From CG2-30-58-95 sp964618215 (GTDB lineage Bacteria > Chloroflexota > Anaerolineae > Anaerolineales > Villigracilaceae), in the NCBI GenBank assembly GCA_964618215.1, contig CAZTZE010000015.1, forward strand, positions 1-64,000: DNA of 64,000 nt, written 5' to 3'. The first letter of the stretch is position 1. The number at the start of each line of letters is the position of its first letter. The position numbers and the translations under genes were made by a program. The notes below the pieces were generated by a model. The model was not told the DNA's origin and did no database searches. It worked only from the letters and a program-made list of their open reading frames with translations. Positions 24,482-33,092 of the stretch are shown piece after piece.

Positions 24482-27193
24482 ATGTCCGCTCCGATTTTAG
24501 CCACTAAACTTTATATCCCCCCGTCTCGGCCTAAAATTGTCCCCCGCCCCCACCTGGTTGAGCGGCTGAACGAGGGGCTCTCTTCGGGCTGCAAGCTGAC
24601 TCTCATCTCAGCCTCTGCCGGCTTTGGTAAAACCACGTTGGTCAGCGAATGGGTCGCAAGTTGCGGGCAACCGGTTGCCTGGCTGTCGCTGGATGAAGGG
24701 GATAACGACATCACACGTTTTCTAACTTACCTTGTCGCTGCTTTGCAGACGATTGCCCAAAGCAAAGTCGAAGGAGTTGCAACCAAACTTGGAGAAGGAG
24801 TGTCGGGTGTGCTCCAATCCCCTCAGCCACCGCCAATCGAATCGATTCTGACAATCCTGCTCAACGAGATCACCACCATCCCGGATAATTTCGTCCTCGT
24901 CCTGGACGACTACCATGTTATTGATGCCAAACCGGTTGACAATGCCCTCACCTTTCTGCTCGAGCACCTGCCACCACAGATACATCTGGTCATCGCCACC
25001 CGTGAAGATCCACATCTCCCGCTGGCTCGGTTACGTGTCCGGGGTCAATTGACCGAACTGCGAGCCGCCGACTTGCGCTTCACCCCCGCCGAGGCCGCCG
25101 ATTTTCTCAACCAGGTGATGGGGCTGAACCTGAGAGATGCAGACATCGCCGCCCTCGAAGCCCGCACCGAGGGCTGGATCGCCGGCCTGCAACTGGCCGC
25201 GATTTCCATGCAAGGGCATCAAGACGCCACCAGCTTCATCCAATCTTTCACCGGTAGCCACCATTTCGTGCTGGACTACCTGATTGAAGAAGTCCTGGAA
25301 CAGCAATCCGAAAGTGTCCAGGCTTTCTTGCTGCGCACGTCCATCTTGGATCGCATGTGCGGGCCTCTTTGTGATGCCGTTCTACCCGCCCCTACTACAT
25401 CCGGGCAGGAAACCCTGGAATATCTCGAACGCACTAACCTGTTTATTGTCCCGCTGGATAGCGAGCGGCGCTGGTACCGCTATCACCATCTCTTTGGCGA
25501 TTTGCTGCGCCAGCGCCTGGGAAAACCCAAAGAATTCGCTGAATTCCACCTGCGCGCCAGCCAGTGGCATGAAGAGAATGGCGACCTGGGCGCGGCGTTT
25601 CACCACGCCATCGCAGCCGAGGATTTTGTCCGGGCGGCGGGGTTGGCTGAAGCGGCCTGGCAGGGGATGGAGGAAAGTTTCCAGACGGCCGCCTGGCTGG
25701 GCTGGGTGAAGAAGCTGCCAGAAGAGGTCATTCGCGTCCGCCCGGTGCTTTGCACCCAGCTTGGTCGGGCATTCGCAGATGCGGGCGAACCGGAGGCCAG
25801 CGAGTTGCGCCTGCAGGACGCTGAACGATGCCTGGATGGTTCGGACGTAGCGAGCGAAGCGCAGCTTAAGCCCTTGCCAGCGATGATCGCCTTGACCCGC
25901 GCCTACAACGCCCAGGTGCAGGGTAATCTCGCCGCAACGGTGAAATACGCCGAACTGGCGCTCCAAATCATCCCCGAAGATGACTTTGTCCGGCGCGCCC
26001 AGGCCATCATCACATTGGAGGTCACCCACTGGGCCAGCGGCAACCTGGAGTCGGCCATCCGGGCGATTGGTGATTGGATGGAGAGCATGACCCAGCTGGG
26101 CAATCACGTCTTCGTGGTTGCCAGCGCCTTTGCTGTAGCCGACTTGCTGGTGGGCTTGGGGCGCCTGAGCGAAGCCGTGCGGGTTTATCAGGATGCCTTG
26201 CAGCTGGCTGCCCAACACGGCCCGGAGGCTGAACACATCACTGCCCACCATCATCTCGGCCTGTCCATGATCTACCGTCAGCGGGGAGATAACACCCTCG
26301 CCGCTTATCACTTGAAACGAGCCGCCGAATTGGGTCTGCAAACCACCCTGGTGGATTGGCTGTACCGCTGGCATGTGACCCAAGCCCAACTGAAAGAGGC
26401 CGCAGGCGATCTGGAAACCGCCCTGTCCCTGCTCGACGAAGCCAAACGGGTCTATATCCAAACTGCCGTTCCTGACCTGCGCCCCATTGCGGCTCTGAAA
26501 GCGCGCATCCATCTCAAACAGGGGCGGCCCGATAAAGCCCGGGCGTGGGCGGCAGAACGCGGGCTTTCGCTGGCAGATGAAGTCAGCTACTTGCATGAGT
26601 TCGAGCACCTCACCCTGGCACGGCTGGAAATCGCCAACCCGCTGGTCAACGCCCTGCTCGCACGCCTGTTGCAAGCCGCCGAAGCGCAAAAGCGCCGGGG
26701 CAGCGCGCTCGACATCCTGCTGGTGCAGGCGCTGGCTCACGAGGCGCAGGGCAATCGCCCCCAGGCTCTCGCCGTGCTCAAACGTGCCCTATCCCTGGCC
26801 GAGCCGGAAGACTACATCAACATTTTTGTGGATGAAGGCGAACCAATGCAATTGTTGATTTTGGATTTCAGATTGTGGATTGGAAAGCAATCGCACAGCC
26901 AAGACCATACGCTGCTCGGTTACGTAGATAAACTTTTGGCTGCCTTCGCGCCGCCTGCCAACAAGCAATCAACAATCAAAAATCCAAAATCAGAAATGGT
27001 TGAGCCATTGAGCGAGCGCGAGTTGGAAGTGCTGCGGTTGGTCGCCCAGGGACTCTCGAACCGTGAGATTAGCGAGCGGCTTTTTCTGGCTTTGAATACG
27101 GTTAAGGGGCATAATCAGAAAATCTTTAACAAACTACAGGTTCAAAGTCGCACCGAAGCTGTAGCATTTGCCCGCGAGTTGGGTTTGTTGTAG
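24482..27193 (+). CDS. LuxR family regulator of the MalT/LAL type (ATPase-TPR-HTH)
   Basis: A 903-residue signal-transducing STAND ATPase regulator. An NTPase domain occupies about residues 1-300, with Walker A SAGFGKTT and Walker B FVLVLDDYHVID. It is followed by GWIAGLQLAAISMQG and a winged-helix region with YRYHHLFGDLLRQRL. A long alpha-helical TPR-like region (about 350-790) probably binds the inducer. The LuxR-type helix-turn-helix at the end reads LSERELEVLRLVAQGLSNRE followed by ISERLF. MalT-type proteins activate transcription when ATP and a ligand are bound. The linker before the HTH is encoded by a dispersed palindrome, listed separately. The target genes are unknown. Confidence 0.9.
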   Translation: MSAPILATKLYIPPSRPKIVPRPHLVERLNEGLSSGCKLTLISASAGFGKTTLVSEWVASCGQPVAWLSLDEGDNDITRFLTYLVAALQTIAQSKVEGVATKLGEGVSGVLQSPQPPPIESILTILLNEITTIPDNFVLVLDDYHVIDAKPVDNALTFLLEHLPPQIHLVIATREDPHLPLARLRVRGQLTELRAADLRFTPAEAADFLNQVMGLNLRDADIAALEARTEGWIAGLQLAAISMQGHQDATSFIQSFTGSHHFVLDYLIEEVLEQQSESVQAFLLRTSILDRMCGPLCDAVLPAPTTSGQETLEYLERTNLFIVPLDSERRWYRYHHLFGDLLRQRLGKPKEFAEFHLRASQWHEENGDLGAAFHHAIAAEDFVRAAGLAEAAWQGMEESFQTAAWLGWVKKLPEEVIRVRPVLCTQLGRAFADAGEPEASELRLQDAERCLDGSDVASEAQLKPLPAMIALTRAYNAQVQGNLAATVKYAELALQIIPEDDFVRRAQAIITLEVTHWASGNLESAIRAIGDWMESMTQLGNHVFVVASAFAVADLLVGLGRLSEAVRVYQDALQLAAQHGPEAEHITAHHHLGLSMIYRQRGDNTLAAYHLKRAAELGLQTTLVDWLYRWHVTQAQLKEAAGDLETALSLLDEAKRVYIQTAVPDLRPIAALKARIHLKQGRPDKARAWAAERGLSLADEVSYLHEFEHLTLARLEIANPLVNALLARLLQAAEAQKRRGSALDILLVQALAHEAQGNRPQALAVLKRALSLAEPEDYINIFVDEGEPMQLLILDFRLWIGKQSHSQDHTLLGYVDKLLAAFAPPANKQSTIKNPKSEMVEPLSERELEVLRLVAQGLSNREISERLFLALNTVKGHNQKIFNKLQVQSRTEAVAFARELGLL
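26849..26999 (+). repeat. Imperfect palindrome inserted in the linker of the LuxR-type gene
   Basis: The segment at 26,849-26,883 is an approximate reverse complement of 26,966-26,999, sharing blocks such as ATTTTGGATTT and AAATCCAAAAT. It lies in frame between the TPR region and the DNA-binding domain and codes for a low-complexity linker (LILDFRLWIG and IKNPKSEMVEPL). It looks like a palindromic repeat of the genome that entered a tolerant linker without breaking the frame. Confidence 0.65.
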
Positions 27194-27407
27194 CCTATAA
27201 ATCGGTTTACCCGCAAACCTGGTATCAAGGACTGCACGCAAGTGGGGACATAAAAGCTTTAGAACTTCCACCCTCTCAGCAACCCCAAAACAATACCCCC
27301 AAACAACACTTTAGTATCTATACGTTAATACCGTATTGCAGATATATTACCTGTACATTGAGCAAGTGGCACGGACTGTAATGACCGGCCACAAAAGGTA
27401 TAAGGTG

Positions 27408-27719
27408 ATGTCAAACGAACTCGAACCAAAACCGACTCCAAGTCAACCCGTGGTCTATCAGATCAGGCTCAAGGGTCATCTGGGTAATCAATGGACAGAC
27501 TGGTTTGAGGGCCTGACCATCACGCTGGAAGGCAACGGCGACACGCTTATAACCGGTCTGGTGATTGACCAGGCCGCGTTGCATGGCTTGCTAAAAAAAG
27601 TGCGTGATTTGGGCATGCCATTGGTCTCGGTCAGCCCTCTTGAACCCAGACCTCCGACTACGCTCCCCCTTCGGGGACTTCGCGGGACTGGCCAGGCGGA
27701 CCCGTCAGACGTCAAATAG
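27408..27719 (+). CDS. Small conserved hypothetical protein
   Basis: A 103-residue protein of unknown function from an ATG at 27,408; the frame extends 24 codons upstream with no better ribosome binding site. The central part, YQIRLKGHLGNQWTDWFEGL and ITLEGNGDTLITGLVIDQAA, followed by LHGLLKKVRDLGMPLVSV, looks like a compact alpha/beta domain. Small proteins of this kind often sit beside MalT/LuxR-like regulators in Chloroflexota, which is recollection rather than a tested match. The last 25 residues, rich in Pro, Arg and Thr, look like added repeat sequence. Confidence 0.55.
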   Translation: MSNELEPKPTPSQPVVYQIRLKGHLGNQWTDWFEGLTITLEGNGDTLITGLVIDQAALHGLLKKVRDLGMPLVSVSPLEPRPPTTLPLRGLRGTGQADPSDVK

Positions 27720-27798
27720 TAAATGGATATAAGCTACTTGGAAAGGAGGTTTGCCTTTGATAACATTTCCAGCCCATTTCAACCCCCGGTAACCGGGT

Positions 27799-27882
27799 GG
27801 CGACCACAATTTTATTCAAGTCCAAATTAATGAAACTCATCCATATCGTTCAAAAAAGGAGATAAAAATGAATACAAACAAA
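27799..27882 (+). repeat. Leader sequence duplicate, copy 1
   Basis: About 84 bases, from GGCGACCACAATTTTATTC through the ribosome binding site to the first codons of the next gene, closely match 30,711-30,796 (shared blocks TTTTATTCAAG, AATGAAACTCATCCATA, CGTTCAAAA). Both copies sit directly upstream of unrelated membrane protein genes, so a common 5' untranslated region and possibly a common regulator serve both. Confidence 0.7.
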
Positions 27883-28296
27883 GAGACCCCAAGAAATCTG
27901 CTAGATGTGAGGATAATCCTTGCAGTGCTATGGGTAGCTGAAGTGTTAAGTTCTTTAAACGGGGATACGTACCGCTTAAGTGATCCGATTACACTAAAGT
28001 CTTTACTTGAGAATACCGGATCTATCAAAGTAACCCCAGAATTATTATCGGTCATGTCGATAATATTTGTGTTTCCCATACTTATGAGTGCCTTAACCCT
28101 GATATTGAAGTCTTCCGTGAGTCGTTGGGCAAACCGTATCATAGGCATACTCTATGCTCTGATTACTTTTGCTTTTTTGATTTTATGTTTTGTATTGCGA
28201 TCTGCGAGCTATGAGTTCGTTTGGGCAACGGCACAACTCGTGTTTACCTTACTGGTTGTCTGGTACGCTTGGAAATGGACTAACCCTGAAGGTTAG
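27868..28296 (+). CDS. DUF6326-like membrane protein
   Basis: A 142-residue membrane protein with four hydrophobic helices: VRIILAVLWVAEVLSSLNGD at the start, two in the middle (around SVMSIIFVFPILMSALTLIL and RIIGILYALITFAFLIL) and a last one with LVFTLLVVWYAWKWT. The pattern and the closing VWYAWKW are shared with the gene at 29,362-29,727, so they are paralogues. The function is unknown. A strong AAGGAG ribosome binding site precedes the start. Confidence 0.65.
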   Translation: MNTNKETPRNLLDVRIILAVLWVAEVLSSLNGDTYRLSDPITLKSLLENTGSIKVTPELLSVMSIIFVFPILMSALTLILKSSVSRWANRIIGILYALITFAFLILCFVLRSASYEFVWATAQLVFTLLVVWYAWKWTNPEG

Positions 28297-28378
28297 CCCT
28301 GAAAATAAAGTCTTATGAACACAATACCTTCGCTCAGGAATGGATTGGCGAAGGTATTGTGTTACTCAAGGAGACAAA

Positions 28379-29353
28379 ATGAAAGCGATTGTATACACAG
28401 AATATGGACCGCCAGATGTTCTTCAACTCAAAGAGGTAACAAAACCTACTCCCAAGGATGACGAGGTGCTGGTCAAAATCCAGGCGGCCTCCGTCAACGC
28501 GCTGGACTGGCATTTGCTCACGGCGGATATTTTCCTGGTGCGGCTGATGGGCATGGGGCTGTTCAAGCCTAAAAACCCGATTCTCGGCGCGGACATTGCG
28601 GGACGGGTGGAAGCGGTTGGCAAAAACATCAATCAGTTTCGGCCAGGCGATGAGGTCTTTGGGGATATTGGTCATGGCGGCTTTGCCGAATATGCCATCG
28701 GCAAGGAAAAATACCTGGCGCACAAACCCGCCAACCTGTCGTTTGACCAGGCCGCAGCCGTCCCGGTGGCTGGCCTGACTGCCCTGCAAGGCTTACGCGA
28801 CAGCGGGAAAATCCAGGTCGGGCAAAAGGTTTTAATCAACGGAGCCGCCGGTGGGGTGGGGACATTTGCAGTGCAGATTGCCAAAGCCTTCGGGGCGGAG
28901 GTTACCGCCGTGTGCAGCACCCGCAATCTGGAGCAGGCCCGCAAGCTGGGGGCAGACCAGGTCATAGACTACACCAAAGAAAACTTCACCCAAAGCGGGC
29001 AGCAGTACGACCTGATTTTTGCCGCCAATGGCTACCATCCGCTGGCCGCGTACAAACGGGCGTTAACTCCCAAGGGCATGTACGTCATGGCCGGAGGCAA
29101 GCCAGCGCAAATGTTCGAGGCCATGCTCCTGGGAAACTGGCTGTCGGAAAAGGATGGCAGGAAGCTGGGAGGCGTCTCGGCGCATATTGACCAGAAAGAT
29201 TTGCTGACACTCAAAGAGATGCTGGAAGCCGAAAAAATTGTCCCGGCGATTGACAAACGCTACCCGTTGAACGAAGTCCCCGAAGCGCTGCGTTATCTCG
29301 GCGCGGGCCACGCCCGTGGAAAAATCGTCATCAACATCGCCGGGCAGGAGTAG
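28379..29353 (+). CDS. Zinc-independent quinone oxidoreductase-like dehydrogenase (MDR superfamily)
   Basis: A 324-residue NAD(P)-dependent alcohol dehydrogenase-like enzyme. The ATG at 28,379 follows AAGGAG; the frame opens 13 codons earlier. GroES-like N-terminal domain features are VKIQAASVNALDWHL and ILGADIAGRVEAVG; the Rossmann fold has GAAGGVGTFAVQIAKAFGAE near residue 150. Metal-binding cysteines of zinc alcohol dehydrogenases are absent. Enzymes of this NADPH:quinone oxidoreductase group reduce quinones or enones. Paralogues lie at 31,532 and 33,272. Confidence 0.88.
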   Translation: MKAIVYTEYGPPDVLQLKEVTKPTPKDDEVLVKIQAASVNALDWHLLTADIFLVRLMGMGLFKPKNPILGADIAGRVEAVGKNINQFRPGDEVFGDIGHGGFAEYAIGKEKYLAHKPANLSFDQAAAVPVAGLTALQGLRDSGKIQVGQKVLINGAAGGVGTFAVQIAKAFGAEVTAVCSTRNLEQARKLGADQVIDYTKENFTQSGQQYDLIFAANGYHPLAAYKRALTPKGMYVMAGGKPAQMFEAMLLGNWLSEKDGRKLGGVSAHIDQKDLLTLKEMLEAEKIVPAIDKRYPLNEVPEALRYLGAGHARGKIVINIAGQE

Positions 29354-29361
29354 CTTGAACC

Positions 29362-29727
29362 ATGGTAGAGACAAGGATCATCCTTTCCGCTTTATGGATT
29401 GCCCTCATGCTGACCTACCTGCTGGGAGATGTGCTGAGAATCTTTAGCGGCGACAGTACCTCGGGGAAAATGGGCAACGTGCAGTTTACCCAGGGCATGT
29501 GGTTGGGAATCGCCATCCTGATGGTCATCCCGATTGTGATGATTGTGCTGTCGCTGATCTTGCCGCAGCCGGTCAATCGCTGGGCAAACCTCATCGTCGC
29601 CGGCTTCTTTTTTGTTTTCAACATTATTGGGTTGCCCACCTACCCATCTGCTTATGACAAATTTTTAATCGTTGTCGGGCTTGGGTTTAATCTCCTGACT
29701 GTCTGGTATGCCTGGAATTGGGTCTAA
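29362..29727 (+). CDS. DUF6326-like membrane protein, second copy
   Basis: A 121-residue protein with four hydrophobic helices, related to the protein at 27,868: VETRIILSALWIALMLTYL at the start, QPVNRWANLIVAGFFFVF in the middle, and LLTVWYAWNWV at the end. It starts 8 bases after the oxidoreductase gene and shares its AGGAG-containing end as ribosome binding site, so the two are co-transcribed. A strong terminator follows. The alternation of membrane protein and oxidoreductase suggests a repeated gene pair. Confidence 0.65.
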   Translation: MVETRIILSALWIALMLTYLLGDVLRIFSGDSTSGKMGNVQFTQGMWLGIAILMVIPIVMIVLSLILPQPVNRWANLIVAGFFFVFNIIGLPTYPSAYDKFLIVVGLGFNLLTVWYAWNWV

Positions 29728-29751
29728 AGCTGAAGCGAACAGGAATCAGTC

Positions 29752-29787
29752 AATAAGAACGGTCGTGCTTGTGCGACCGTTCTTATT
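29752..29787 (+). terminator. Rho-independent terminator
   Basis: A perfect 14-bp stem, AATAAGAACGGTCG at 29,752-29,765 and its complement at 29,774-29,787, encloses an 8-base loop. The stem is GC-rich inside and ends in TTCTTATTATT. Being A/T-rich on both flanks it may work in both directions. It closes the oxidoreductase-DUF6326 pair. Confidence 0.85.
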
Positions 29788-29853
29788 ATTTCGCCACAGC
29801 ATTTGCGAACCCATTAATTCGGGGATTATCCCATTGTTCGATGTAAAATTAAC

Positions 29854-29882
29854 TTGACATTATGTATGATTTGAGTTACTAT
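29854..29882 (+). promoter_or_regulatory. Promoter of the membrane protein/XRE regulator pair
   Basis: TTGACA at 29,854-29,859 is followed after 17 bases by TACTAT at 29,877-29,882, embedded in a TATATATATAT run. It lies about 50 bases before the start codon of the downstream gene. The XRE protein of the pair is a candidate autoregulator. Confidence 0.6.
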
Positions 29883-29935
29883 ATATATATCAAAACATAC
29901 TAAAAGTAAGCACAATCAGACAAAGGAGTAAAAAC

Positions 29936-30388
29936 ATGTCTTATCAGGAAAAAAACATCACCGTCTCTTTAGTGAGCTACCTACTGATCATGGGGTACTA
30001 TCTGGTCAATTTGTTTCAAATGTTCCAGGAAGGGGAACTGGTTTCGAGCAAGCTCTTCGGCCTTTGGGCAATTGTCATTTTGGCGACGATCATTGTCAAT
30101 ATTATCGCCAGCATTCTCACCAACATCGTGCTCACCATCGTCGAGGCTATCAAAGCCCAAAAATACGATGAGCCGCGCTTTATTGCGGATGAACGTGACC
30201 AGTTGATCGGGTTGAAAGGCATGCGGTCTTCCTACATCACGTTTTCCGTCGGTGTTTTGGTTTCCGTGCTGGCCTTTGCTTTTGGCCAGCCGCCGCTGGT
30301 GATGGTCAGCATGATTATTTTCTTTGCCATTGTGGCAGAAATTATTGGGGATATTTCACAGATCTACCTTTACCGAAGAGGTTTCTAA
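29936..30388 (+). CDS. DUF2178-like membrane protein
   Basis: A 150-residue membrane protein with four hydrophobic helices and a conserved cytoplasmic loop FIADERDQLIGLKGMRSSY between the second and third. That loop is the recognisable part of DUF2178-like proteins, which are commonly encoded just before a small XRE regulator, exactly as here (one base separates them). The function is unknown; membrane sensing coupled to the regulator is a reasonable inference. AAGGAG precedes the ATG. Confidence 0.65.
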   Translation: MSYQEKNITVSLVSYLLIMGYYLVNLFQMFQEGELVSSKLFGLWAIVILATIIVNIIASILTNIVLTIVEAIKAQKYDEPRFIADERDQLIGLKGMRSSYITFSVGVLVSVLAFAFGQPPLVMVSMIIFFAIVAEIIGDISQIYLYRRGF

Positions 30389-30389
30389 A

Positions 30390-30638
30390 ATGGAAAAGCG
30401 CCAGGTTCGGAACAACATTCGGAAATTACGTTTTCACCACAACGAAATGACCCAGGAACAACTGGCTGTAAAAGTGGGCGTGACGCGGCAAACCATCATC
30501 GCCATCGAAAGCGCCAAATACGCCCCTTCCCTCGATCTGGCTTTTCGGATTGCCCTAATCTTCGGCGTACCTTTGGGAGAGGTTTTCTCTTACGACCCCG
30601 AAGATGATTCTAACCAGACAATCAATAAAATATCTTAA
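30390..30638 (+). CDS. XRE family helix-turn-helix regulator
   Basis: An 82-residue Cro/C1-type DNA-binding protein. The helix-turn-helix lies in MTQEQLAVKVGVTRQTIIAI and continues with ESAKYAPSLDLAFRIALIFG. It starts two bases after the stop of the membrane protein gene (ATG at 30,390); the frame upstream of that overlaps the membrane protein and is not used. Such small regulators paired with a membrane protein are common in Bacillota and Chloroflexota. It likely controls the shared promoter. Confidence 0.88.
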   Translation: MEKRQVRNNIRKLRFHHNEMTQEQLAVKVGVTRQTIIAIESAKYAPSLDLAFRIALIFGVPLGEVFSYDPEDDSNQTINKIS

Positions 30639-30710
30639 AGGAGATGGGAATTTATGAAAGCTGCCATTTAAAAAATGCCCCCCCGAAGATAGATGGCGCC
30701 GAAGATAGAC

Positions 30711-30796
30711 GGCGATCACAGTTTTATTCAAGCTCAATTCAATGAAACTCATCCATAACGTTCAAAATAAGGAGAAAAGAAATGAATTCAAACAAA
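30711..30796 (+). repeat. Leader sequence duplicate, copy 2
   Basis: This copy matches 27,799-27,882 over about 84 bases, roughly four in five positions by eye, and includes the ribosome binding site and the first codons of the following gene. Just before it, GAAGATAGA(T/C)GGCG occurs twice in tandem (from about 30,685). The duplicate likely came with a gene duplication or insertion event in this tandem-rich region. Confidence 0.7.
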
Positions 30797-31486
30797 AAGA
30801 ACTCTCGGATTGCAGGATTTTGGTATCTGCTCGTAGCTATATTCGGTTCCTTCTACTCGATGTTTGTAGAATCAGAACTTATTGTGTCTGGCGATGCCGC
30901 GGCCACAGTCAATAATATCCTGACGTCTGAGCGACTATTCCGGCTCGGCGTCTTGAGCAATCTTATCACCACAATCTGTTTCTTGTTTTTAGCCAATGCC
31001 CTATACAAGCTGTTCAAATCAGTGGACAAGGACCTGGTCAGGCTGATGGTCATATTCATTATTGCCAGTGTCCCTGTAGCCTACCTCCAATTTCTCAAGT
31101 TTGCCCCCATCCTGCTCTCGAGCAAGGCCGCATATCTCTCTGCATTTGAACCGGCTCAGTTGCAAGCGCTGGCGATGGTATTCCTTGATTTGGGAAAACT
31201 AGGGTCCAATATTACTTATATTTTCTTTGGCCTTTGGATGTTCCCTCTCGGGATGCTTGTATTCAAGTCGGGATCGGGCTTTATCCCTAAAGCGCTGGGC
31301 GTTTTGCTGATGGTCGGATGTTTTGGATATCTGTTTAAATTTCTTACGGTTTTCTTTGCTCTGAACTACGAAGCGATAACCTCCCTAGGGATGACCATCA
31401 CAATTATTGCGGAATTTTTATGTATCTTGTGGCTCCTAATCATAGGTCCAAAAGATCAGAAGCCAGCTTCAATTACAGCAAGCTGA
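30782..31486 (+). CDS. DUF4386 domain-containing membrane protein
   Basis: A 234-residue protein with six predicted helices. DUF4386 features are visible: RIAGFWYLLVAIFGSFYSMF at the start, NLITTICFLFLANALYKLFK with the VDKDLVRLMV loop, and FFGLWMFPLGMLVFKSG. The function is unknown; these proteins often occur in stress or accessory regions. A GGAG ribosome binding site precedes the ATG, and the leader is the duplicated one described at 30,711. Confidence 0.82.
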   Translation: MNSNKKNSRIAGFWYLLVAIFGSFYSMFVESELIVSGDAAATVNNILTSERLFRLGVLSNLITTICFLFLANALYKLFKSVDKDLVRLMVIFIIASVPVAYLQFLKFAPILLSSKAAYLSAFEPAQLQALAMVFLDLGKLGSNITYIFFGLWMFPLGMLVFKSGSGFIPKALGVLLMVGCFGYLFKFLTVFFALNYEAITSLGMTITIIAEFLCILWLLIIGPKDQKPASITAS

Positions 31487-31531
31487 TGGTTAGAGATGAA
31501 AATGACCACTATAAAATAAGGAGAAATACTC

Positions 31532-32533
31532 ATGAAAGCGATTGTAAACACAGAATACGGATCACCGGATGTTCTTCAACTTCAAGAGGTTGAAAAACCA
31601 GCCCCGAAGGACAATGAAGTCCTGATAAGAGTGTGCGCGACCTCTGTAAATTACGGAGATCTTGTGGCTCGAAATTTTAAAGAAATCTCCCCTCGCGAGT
31701 TCAATATGCCTTTCATATTCTGGCTCCTGGCGAAAATATCTTTCGGTTTGAGAAAACCAAAGATAACCAGATTGGGAAATGAATTGGCCGGAGAGATCGA
31801 AGCCATCGGCAAAGATGTAAAACGATTCAAGCAGGGTGACCAGGTTTTTGGATATCCCGGGCAGAGATTCGGCGCTTATGCCGAGTATCTCTGTATGCCT
31901 GAAGATGGTGTGCTGACCATAAAACCAGCCAAAATGACCTATGAGGAAGCCGCCGTCGTTCCCTATGGCGCCATCATGGCCTTGAATTTGTTGCGCAAAA
32001 TGAATATCCAGCCAGGGCAAAAGGTTCTGGTCAATGGCGCCAGCGGCGGGATAGGCTCAGCTGCAGTGCAGATTGCCAAACACTTCGGGGCAGAAGTAAC
32101 CGGGGTTTGTGGCGCCCCGAGACTGGAATTTGTAAAATCTCTGGGAGCGGACAAGGTTATTGATTACACTAAAGATGACTTTACCAAAAACGGTGAAACC
32201 TATGATCTGATTTTTGACATCTTAGGCAAAAGCTCGTTCTCACGGTGTCAAGGCTCGCTCAAGCCAAACGGCACCCTTCTTTTCGCCAGTTTCAAGATGA
32301 AACAACTTTTTCAAATGCTATGGACTTCAAAAACTGGAGGTAAAAAAGTAATCTGTGCGATTGCGCCCGGAAATCTTGAAGACTTAATTTCCGTCAAAGA
32401 GCTGATCGAGGCGGGGAAGATAAAAGCGATCATTGATAGACGCTACCCCTTGGAACAAATTGCCGAGGCTCACCGGTATGTCGAAATGGGACACAAAAAG
32501 GGGAATGTCGTTATAACTAACGTTGGAATATAA
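31532..32533 (+). CDS. Quinone oxidoreductase-like dehydrogenase (MDR superfamily)
   Basis: A 333-residue paralogue of the enzyme at 28,379, with the same N-terminus (MKAIVNTEYGSPDVLQL). The Rossmann segment is GASGGIGSAAVQIAKHFGAE near residue 170 and the NADPH-binding loop follows. No zinc ligands are present. It probably reduces quinones or unsaturated carbonyls with NADPH. AAGGAG lies before the start. A truncated duplicate follows at 33,272, suggesting repeated tandem duplication. Confidence 0.87.
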   Translation: MKAIVNTEYGSPDVLQLQEVEKPAPKDNEVLIRVCATSVNYGDLVARNFKEISPREFNMPFIFWLLAKISFGLRKPKITRLGNELAGEIEAIGKDVKRFKQGDQVFGYPGQRFGAYAEYLCMPEDGVLTIKPAKMTYEEAAVVPYGAIMALNLLRKMNIQPGQKVLVNGASGGIGSAAVQIAKHFGAEVTGVCGAPRLEFVKSLGADKVIDYTKDDFTKNGETYDLIFDILGKSSFSRCQGSLKPNGTLLFASFKMKQLFQMLWTSKTGGKKVICAIAPGNLEDLISVKELIEAGKIKAIIDRRYPLEQIAEAHRYVEMGHKKGNVVITNVGI

Positions 32534-32700
32534 AGCCCAAACATTGCAAAGCATTACTTATTTGGAGGTAAAACATGAAATCAGAATCGATGTGAGATAG
32601 GTTAGCAAATAATTGAGATACGCCAGGCGTGAGTCTTGGGCAAAATGATATCAGAATTATAGAAAAACTCTCTACATTAAATTATCAAGGAGTTCTCGTT

Positions 32701-33075
32701 ATGAAAGCAATCAAGGAATTGACCAAAGAAAAACTGACAGAAATTACACTAAAGCGAAAGTGGGCGCATGGGAAATGGCTAAGGTTGAATTCCAAGGTTT
32801 ACAATGCTGCCATGAAAGTGGAGGAGGCGACATTTGTGGATGGCGCCCTTTCCAAGAAACACAAGGAACTTATTGCACTGGGTATCGGTGTTATAACAGA
32901 CTGCGAATCCTGTATGCAGTGGCACATGGAGCAAGCAGTACAAGTAGGAGCAACACAGCAAGAGGTCATTGAAGCCATTGAAGTCGCCATAGAGATGGGT
33001 ATCGTTCCAGCAACAGTACATGCCCGATTTGCATTAGAAGTCATGGATTCACTCTTCGAGAGCAATCCCTCTTGA
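32701..33075 (+). CDS. Carboxymuconolactone decarboxylase family protein (AhpD-like)
   Basis: A 124-residue all-helical protein from an ATG with CAAGGAG upstream; the frame opens 24 codons earlier without a site. It carries the CxxC of AhpD-like peroxidase-type proteins in DCESCMQWHMEQAVQVGAT, with the following histidine that forms the relay. Such proteins act in peroxide or radical defence, or as decarboxylases when the CxxC is absent. Here the CxxC supports a redox role, in line with neighbouring oxidoreductases. Just upstream at 32,575 a good ribosome binding site leads into only six codons, probably a relic. Confidence 0.82.
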   Translation: MKAIKELTKEKLTEITLKRKWAHGKWLRLNSKVYNAAMKVEEATFVDGALSKKHKELIALGIGVITDCESCMQWHMEQAVQVGATQQEVIEAIEVAIEMGIVPATVHARFALEVMDSLFESNPS

Positions 33076-33092
33076 GTCCAGCCGAATCAAAT

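Noticed and set aside
25382..26740. Long - strand frame of 452 residues inside the LuxR-type gene
   Set aside because: Antisense shadow of the TPR region; no ribosome binding site and no family features.
32575..32595. Six-codon frame with a good ribosome binding site
   Set aside because: Too short for a gene; probably the relic of a deleted one, mentioned under the neighbouring gene.
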